49,476 nt of DNA, taken from positions 1 to 49,476 of the forward strand of contig CACIIL010000006.1 in NCBI GenBank assembly GCA_902586695.1, written 5' to 3'. The notes below the pieces were generated by a model. The model worked only from the letters and a program-made list of their open reading frames with translations. It was not told the DNA's origin and searched no databases. The DNA is from an uncultured Alphaproteobacteria bacterium. Lineage in GTDB: Bacteria; Pseudomonadota; Alphaproteobacteria; HIMB59; GCA-002718135. Both the position numbers and the translations under genes were made by a program. How positions within the stretch are numbered: position 1 is the first letter of the stretch; the number at the start of each line of letters is the position of its first letter. Below, in pieces: positions 44,453-49,476 of the stretch.

Positions 44453-45892
44453 ATGAAACGAAATAGAAAAGCTAAAATTTTAGCAACTTTAGGCCCAAAT
44501 TCATCTTCAAGTGAGATAATAGAAACTATGTTTACTGCGGGTTGTGATGTTTTCAGATTAAATTTTTCACATGGATCAGTTGAAACTCATCGTAAAAATT
44601 TAGAAAATATAAGAAATCTGGAAAAAAAGTATAATCATGCAACTTGTATTTTGGCAGATTTACAAGGACCAAAACTAAGAGTGGGCGAATTTAAAAACTT
44701 ACAAGAAGAACTAAAACAGGGTCAAAAATTTATTTTGGATTTGAATTCAGAAGAAGGAGACAACCAAAGGGTTAATTTTCCACATGCTGATATTTATGAT
44801 AATCTAACACCAAACACTACACTATTAATTAATGATGGAAGAATTAGATTACAAGTAATTGAACAACATAAAGAGAAGTTAGTTACTGAAGTTTTAAATG
44901 ATGGAATTATTTCTAATAATAAAGGCGTTAATATACCAGACGTTATTCTTCCAATAGAATCATTAACAAACAAAGATAAATCAGACTTACAAAAAGCTAT
45001 AGAAATGAATGTTGATTGGGTTGCTCTTTCATTTGTTCAACAAGCTGATGATATAATTAAATTAAAAAAAATTGTTGATGGTAAAGTTCTTATAATGGCA
45101 AAAATTGAAAAACCTTCAGCAGTAAAAAATATTGATGAAATAATTAAAGTAGCTGACGGAATAATGATTGCAAGAGGTGATCTAGGAGTAGAAATGCCTC
45201 CAGAAAAAGTTCCTATAGTTCAAAAAAATATAATTAAAAGATGTCGATTTTTTGGTAAACCAGTAGTTGTTGCAACACAAATGTTAGAAAGTATGATATC
45301 TAGTTTGGTACCTACTAGAGCTGAAGCATCAGATGTAGCTAATGCTATTTATGATGGAACTGATGCAGTAATGTTATCAGGAGAATCAGCTGTTGGTGAA
45401 TATCCAATTGAGTCAGTTTCAACTATGAATAATATTATTGAAAATGTCGAGAAAGATACAAATAATTTTAATTTGGAAATAAATAATTCTCAAACTAATA
45501 AAAAAATAGACAACACTGATGCAATTACTAATGCAGCTTATTCAATTGCCAAAAATGCAGATGCAAAAGCAATTATAACTTTTTCAGTAAGTGGTAAAAC
45601 AACATTAAGAATGGCTCGAGAAAGAGCTCCAGTTCAAATAATTGGCCTTTCACCAAATATTAAAACAGCAAGAAAAATGCAAATTATTTGGGGTGTAAAC
45701 TCATGTTATTCAAACAAAGATGCAGTCAATACAACTGAAATGGTTAGTATAGCTTGTGGTATCGTAAAAAATAAAAATTTGGTAAAACCGGATGATATTG
45801 TTATTATTACAGCTGGTGTTCCATTTGGAAATGCTGGTTCAACAAATTTACTAAGAATAGCAAAAATAATTGCCGACAAAGACCTTACTTAA
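44453..45892 (+). CDS. pyk: Pyruvate kinase
   Basis: Converts phosphoenolpyruvate and ADP to pyruvate and ATP. The 479-aa protein has KILATLGPNSSS, RLNFSHGS, LQGPKLRVG, MAKIEKPSA, MIARGDLGVEMPPEKVP, TQMLESMI, TRAEASDVANAIYDGTDAVMLSGE, and a C-terminal regulatory domain. Having pyk with phosphofructokinase suggests an intact glycolytic route. It interlocks with the convergent aminotransferase over 8 bp (TTACTTAA). Confidence 0.96.
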   Translation: MKRNRKAKILATLGPNSSSSEIIETMFTAGCDVFRLNFSHGSVETHRKNLENIRNLEKKYNHATCILADLQGPKLRVGEFKNLQEELKQGQKFILDLNSEEGDNQRVNFPHADIYDNLTPNTTLLINDGRIRLQVIEQHKEKLVTEVLNDGIISNNKGVNIPDVILPIESLTNKDKSDLQKAIEMNVDWVALSFVQQADDIIKLKKIVDGKVLIMAKIEKPSAVKNIDEIIKVADGIMIARGDLGVEMPPEKVPIVQKNIIKRCRFFGKPVVVATQMLESMISSLVPTRAEASDVANAIYDGTDAVMLSGESAVGEYPIESVSTMNNIIENVEKDTNNFNLEINNSQTNKKIDNTDAITNAAYSIAKNADAKAIITFSVSGKTTLRMARERAPVQIIGLSPNIKTARKMQIIWGVNSCYSNKDAVNTTEMVSIACGIVKNKNLVKPDDIVIITAGVPFGNAGSTNLLRIAKIIADKDLT

Positions 45893-47087
45893 GTTTTTCG
45901 CAGGCTCTTTTTATTCTTTTACATGCATCTGTTAATATTTCATCACTAGTTGCATAAGATAATCTAAAATAAGGAGATAAACCAAATGCAGCCCCATGTA
46001 CTCCAGCAATACCCTCACTATCTAAAAGATAATTCATAAATTCTTCATCATTAGAAATTCTATTACCATCAGGGGTTTTTTTACCTATTACACCTTCACA
46101 AGAAGGATAAACGTAAAAAGCTCCTTCAGGAGTTAAACAACTTAAACCATCTATATTGTTTAATAAACTTACAACTAAATCTCTTCTTCTTAAGAATGCA
46201 TCATTATGATCTTTTATAAATTCTTGAGGCCCATTAATTGCTTCTACAGCTGCTGCCATTGATATAGAAGAAGTAGATGTTGTGCTTTGTGATTGAATTT
46301 TATTCATTGCTGCAATTATTTCTTTTGGAGCTCCACAATAACCTAACCTCCAACCAGTCATACAATATGCTTTGGAAACACCATTTAAGGTCAAACATCT
46401 ATCTTTTAATTTTGGTTCAATAGCAGCTAAAGTATTAAATTCTAAATTGTCATAAATAATTTTTTCATAAATATCATCTGACATTATTAAAACTTGCGGA
46501 TATTTTAACAAAACTTCTGCTAATTCTTTAAGTTCTTTTTTAGAATAAAGACTCCCTGTTGGATTGCTTGGGCTGTTTAGCATTAACCATTTTGTTTTAT
46601 CAGTAATACTATTTTCAAGTTGATCAGCAGTTATTTTAAAATTTTGATTTTCTGGACATTTAACAACAATTGGCTTTCCTTCTGCTAATAAAACTATATC
46701 AGGATAACTCACCCAGAAAGGTGCAGGGATAATTACTTCATCATTTGGATTAATTGTTGCCATCATAGCATTATAAATTATATGCTTTCCACCAACTCCT
46801 ACGATAATTTCATCTAAATCATAATTCAAATTATTATCTTTTAAAAATTTAGATTGAATTGCCTTTTGAAGTGCTGGTGTTCCTTTTCCGGGAACATATC
46901 TTGTTTGACCATCTTCCATTGCATCAGAAGCAGCTTTTCTAATATTAATAGGTGTGTCAAAATCAGGTTCTCCTGCAGCTAAAACCAAAACATCTTTACC
47001 CTCTGCTCTTAAAGCATTTGCTTTAACGTTTATACCTACAGTCATAGAAGGTTTAATTCTTTTTAATCTGTCAGCAATAAAATTCAT
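45885..47087 (-). CDS. Class I pyridoxal-phosphate aminotransferase (aspartate aminotransferase-like)
   Basis: The 400-aa protein is a class I subgroup Ib aminotransferase with LNSPSNPTGSLY (N171), SDDIYEKI (D204 region), PLP lysine K239 in NGVSKAYCMTGWRLGY, and a C-terminal PYFRLSYATS substrate-carboxylate motif. Alphaproteobacterial relatives act on aspartate and sometimes prephenate or aromatic amino acids. It starts 4 bp after a TauE/SafE gene, so the two are probably co-transcribed. Confidence 0.93.
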   Translation of the reverse strand: MNFIADRLKRIKPSMTVGINVKANALRAEGKDVLVLAAGEPDFDTPINIRKAASDAMEDGQTRYVPGKGTPALQKAIQSKFLKDNNLNYDLDEIIVGVGGKHIIYNAMMATINPNDEVIIPAPFWVSYPDIVLLAEGKPIVVKCPENQNFKITADQLENSITDKTKWLMLNSPSNPTGSLYSKKELKELAEVLLKYPQVLIMSDDIYEKIIYDNLEFNTLAAIEPKLKDRCLTLNGVSKAYCMTGWRLGYCGAPKEIIAAMNKIQSQSTTSTSSISMAAAVEAINGPQEFIKDHNDAFLRRRDLVVSLLNNIDGLSCLTPEGAFYVYPSCEGVIGKKTPDGNRISNDEEFMNYLLDSEGIAGVHGAAFGLSPYFRLSYATSDEILTDACKRIKRACEKLK

Positions 47088-47091
47088 AATA

Positions 47092-47901
47092 TCAAATTAT
47101 ATAATGCTCAATAATTAGACTTAGGCAGGTAAACAATAGAAAAATTGAAAAAATTCTTCTTAAAGTGATTTTGTTAATATTTACTGAAACTTTGGCTCCT
47201 ATATTTGCTGTAAATATGCTTGTTGATGATACTAATAAAACAATAGCTAGATTAAGATATCCAAAAGAAAAGGGAGGTAAAGAATCAATATTTGAACCAG
47301 AAAAACTCAAAATTATTGCACCAGGAAAAGCTATAAAAAAACCTAAGGTTGCTGATGTTCCTACTGCTTCATGTATTTTTTTTGAAAACATTGTAAGAGT
47401 TGGTACACTAAAACTCCCTCCTCCTATGCCAATTAGTACTGAAAAAAACCCTATTAAAAAGCTTACAATTAAATTTATAAATTTAGATTTTGGAAGATCT
47501 TTAGATATTATTATTGGATCTTTTTGAAATGCCATATTTATAGCTATTAAAAAAGCTAAAAATATAAAAATATTAACTAAGATCGCTCCTGAAATAATGC
47601 TAGCACTATAAGAACCTAATATTGATCCTAAAACTATTCCAGGAATCCAAGTTCTTAGAATTGCAAAATTTACATTTTTAAGCTTTATGTGAGTTCTTAT
47701 TGATGACATTGAAGTAAAACATATTACTCCTAAAGATGAAGCTATTGCAATATGCATAACGTAATCTGTTGGATAATTTAAATAAAGAAGAACAAAATAA
47801 CTTATTGGGACAATAATAATACCGCCACCAACTCCCAACAAGCCAGCCATAAATCCAGATATAATTCCTGTGATAAGGAAAATTATTATTAAACTTGTCA
47901 A
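47092..47901 (-). CDS. TauE/SafE family sulfite or organic anion permease
   Basis: The 269-aa membrane protein has about eight hydrophobic helices and the duplicated glycine-rich motif of the family: FMAGLLGVGGGIIIVPI near the N-terminus and VLIGIGGGSFSVPTL in the middle. Members export sulfite or sulfoacetate, or import other small anions. The substrate cannot be deduced here. It lies upstream of the aminotransferase and is divergent (64 bp) from the saccharopine pair. Confidence 0.9.
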   Translation of the reverse strand: MTSLIIIFLITGIISGFMAGLLGVGGGIIIVPISYFVLLYLNYPTDYVMHIAIASSLGVICFTSMSSIRTHIKLKNVNFAILRTWIPGIVLGSILGSYSASIISGAILVNIFIFLAFLIAINMAFQKDPIIISKDLPKSKFINLIVSFLIGFFSVLIGIGGGSFSVPTLTMFSKKIHEAVGTSATLGFFIAFPGAIILSFSGSNIDSLPPFSFGYLNLAIVLLVSSTSIFTANIGAKVSVNINKITLRRIFSIFLLFTCLSLIIEHYII

Positions 47902-47965
47902 TTTTTACCGCTTTGTTTCATTTTTTATTGTAGTAATCTTTTTAAAATAAAAGTAAATTAATTCT

Positions 47966-49090
47966 ATGCAACATATTCATTGGTTAGGGGCTGGTTTATC
48001 ATCTATTCCTGGTATCAGAAGACTGGCAAAAAACTATGATAATTTAACCATTTGGAATAGAACTTTAGAAAAAGCAGAACAAAGCATTAATCATGTAAAT
48101 AAAAATAATGTCTCGGCGAAAAGTTTTGATATAGTTTCATTAAGTAACACTTTAGAGGCTGGGGATATAGTTGTTTCGCAATTACCAGCAAATCATCATC
48201 TTTCTATTGCAAAATTATGTTTAGAAAAAAAATGCCATTTCGCTACTAGTAGCTATATTTCTCAAGATATGAAAAATTTACATAATGATGTACAAAAAAA
48301 TAATTTAGTTTTTGTAAATGAAGTTGGTCTCGACCCAGGTATTGATCATTTTTTTTCACATTTATTGGTTAAAAAATTGAATGACAAAAACTTAACTAAT
48401 TTAGATATTACGTATCATTCTTATTGTGGAGGTTTTCCAGCAATACCTAATGATTTTAAATATAAATTTAGCTGGTCTCCTGTTGGAGTAATTAAGGCTC
48501 TAAATAATGATGCAAAATTTGTTAGAAATTTTGAAACATTAATAGAAACACCTTATAAAAACGTTGGGAAGTACACTGTTAACAATGAGATTTATGAGGC
48601 TTACCCGAATAGAGATTCAACACCATATATTAAAGAGTATAATTTTAATCCAGATTGGAAAATCCAAGAATTTGTTAGAGGTACCTTAAGATTAAATGGC
48701 TGGAAAAATGCTTGGGAAGATATCTTTAAGATGCTTGATAATAAATCTCCAAAACTTGAGCAAGAAATAGATAATCTTGGTGCAGAATTATGGAAAAAAC
48801 ATCCTTATCTTCAAGATGAGCAGGATCGTGTTGTTTTATTTGTTAAGTTATTAGCACATAAAGATAATGAAGAAGTATTTAATGGTTTCTATTTTTTAGA
48901 TGAAAAAGGTTCTGGCGAAAATACAGCTATGGGTAAATTAGTTTCTATTACTCTATCTTGTGCAATCGATTTAATTGTGCAAAACAAAATACAATATGGT
49001 GTCCAAGCAGCACCTAATGATAAAAATTTAATAAATTATTTTTTTAAAACTTTTGAAGAATACAAAATTGTTATAAAAAATAATTTATGA
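47966..49090 (+). CDS. Saccharopine dehydrogenase-like protein (LYS9-type, glutamate-forming family)
   Basis: The 374-aa protein has a Rossmann start IHWLGAGLSSIPGI, then QLPANHH and the family's NEVGLDPGIDHF, YCGGFPAI and YKFSWSPVGVI blocks. This branch interconverts saccharopine and glutamate plus 2-aminoadipate semialdehyde. The 3' end overlaps the next gene by 4 bp (ATGA); that gene encodes the lysine-forming saccharopine dehydrogenase type. The paired activities together interconvert lysine and aminoadipate semialdehyde. Catabolism is favoured because the window also carries lysC, which starts the aspartate route to lysine; direction is inference. Confidence 0.9.
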   Translation: MQHIHWLGAGLSSIPGIRRLAKNYDNLTIWNRTLEKAEQSINHVNKNNVSAKSFDIVSLSNTLEAGDIVVSQLPANHHLSIAKLCLEKKCHFATSSYISQDMKNLHNDVQKNNLVFVNEVGLDPGIDHFFSHLLVKKLNDKNLTNLDITYHSYCGGFPAIPNDFKYKFSWSPVGVIKALNNDAKFVRNFETLIETPYKNVGKYTVNNEIYEAYPNRDSTPYIKEYNFNPDWKIQEFVRGTLRLNGWKNAWEDIFKMLDNKSPKLEQEIDNLGAELWKKHPYLQDEQDRVVLFVKLLAHKDNEEVFNGFYFLDEKGSGENTAMGKLVSITLSCAIDLIVQNKIQYGVQAAPNDKNLINYFFKTFEEYKIVIKNNL

Positions 49091-49476
49091 AAGAAAATAT
49101 AAATTCAATTGGAATTATTAAAGAAAGTAGAAAAGATGAAAGTCGAGCCCCTCTAGCACCTTATCAAATATCAGAAATTAAAAAGCAATTTCCTTCCATT
49201 AGTTTTTTAGTTCAACCTTGCAATAATCGAACCTTTAAAAATGAAGAGTATGAAGAATCTGGTGCAAAAATTATAGAAAATTTAAATGATTGCGACTTAT
49301 TATTTGGCGTAAAAGAAGTAGATGATAAAAAACTTATCCCAAATAAAACTTATGTTTTTTTCTCTCATACATACAAATTAAATAAAGAAACATTATCTAA
49401 TGCTCAAGGTACGCCAGGTATGGATAAAAAAGAACTTTTAAGATCTGTTTTAAAAAAAAATATTAAGCTTATTGAT
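49087..49476 (+). CDS. Saccharopine dehydrogenase, lysine-forming (LYS1-type), 3'-truncated
   Basis: Only the first 130 residues are present; the frame is open at the window end. They show the alanine dehydrogenase/PNT N-terminal-like fold of LYS1: IGIIKESRKDESRAPLAPYQ, DLLFGVKEVDDKKLIPNKTY, then FFSHTYKLN. The GVKEV...FSHT combination is the lysine-ketoglutarate reductase/saccharopine dehydrogenase signature. The start overlaps the LYS9-type gene by 4 bp, so they form one operon. Confidence 0.88.
   Translation, partial: MKENINSIGIIKESRKDESRAPLAPYQISEIKKQFPSISFLVQPCNNRTFKNEEYEESGAKIIENLNDCDLLFGVKEVDDKKLIPNKTYVFFSHTYKLNKETLSNAQGTPGMDKKELLRSVLKKNIKLID

Noticed and set aside
1-49476. CRISPR arrays, insertion sequences, prophage or integrated elements
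   Set aside because: No regularly spaced repeats, transposase, integrase or shift in base composition was seen; gene order is housekeeping throughout.

Overview
The window comes from a very AT-rich, tightly packed bacterial chromosome. Gene content and order point to an alphaproteobacterium. The signature blocks are hisS-prfA-prmC-DUF4167, lysC divergent from ubiG, aroK-aroB-CNNM/CBS protein-bolA-J protein-cobS-cobT, class I lysyl-tRNA synthetase, three-gene transhydrogenase (split PntA), COQ9 next to def and rpsU, and heme A synthase. The AT bias, near-zero spacers and absence of mobile elements suggest a streamlined free-living marine lineage of the SAR11/HIMB59/AEGEAN-169 sort. Having both phosphofructokinase and pyruvate kinase argues mildly against core SAR11. 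The lineage is inference; no marker gene was placed on a tree.

Layout. 1-629: 5'-truncated M23 peptidase. 630-7406 (minus): translation and isoprenoid block (lysC, RodZ-like protein, ispG, hisS, prfA, prmC, then DUF4167). 7467-11192: ubiG, DUF1178, an unrecognised 152-aa protein, an NDUFAF5-like methyltransferase and argJ. 11217-16616: secA, accA, a secreted 606-aa protein and an unlisted 42-aa membrane peptide gene. 16721-23158: shikimate genes aroK-aroB, CNNM/CBS protein, bolA and the J protein-CobS-CobT trio. 23151-30776 (minus): ferredoxin reductase, ferredoxin, marR-lysS-pyrD-HAD, rpmB, VUT transporter, tgt. 30828-33510: ctaA, DUF6134 protein, SDR. 33507-36287: PFK, YdcH-like, COQ9, def, rpsU. 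36284-42262 (minus): pepF-aarF-pntAa-pntAb-pntB operon. 42317-49476: acyl-CoA synthetase, DUF1244, pyk, aminotransferase, TauE/SafE permease and a saccharopine-pathway pair cut by the window end.

Function. Most genes are housekeeping: translation, quinone and heme A biogenesis, amino acid and central carbon metabolism. The parts most worth attention are: tandem perfect palindromes at the marR start; an adrenodoxin-type ferredoxin and reductase divergent from heme A synthase; the J protein-CobS-CobT module with no other cobalamin gene in view; VUT-tgt coupling suggesting queuosine precursor salvage; and an overlapping saccharopine dehydrogenase pair. Architecturally, all 11 convergent junctions lie between an 8-bp overlap and a 3-bp gap, and three divergent pairs have starts only 21-24 bp apart. 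There is no room for ordinary terminators at the former or ordinary leaders at the latter.

No tRNA, rRNA, riboswitch, CRISPR array, insertion sequence or prophage was found. No stretch over 300 bases lacks a gene; the longest gap is 190 bases (31875-32064).
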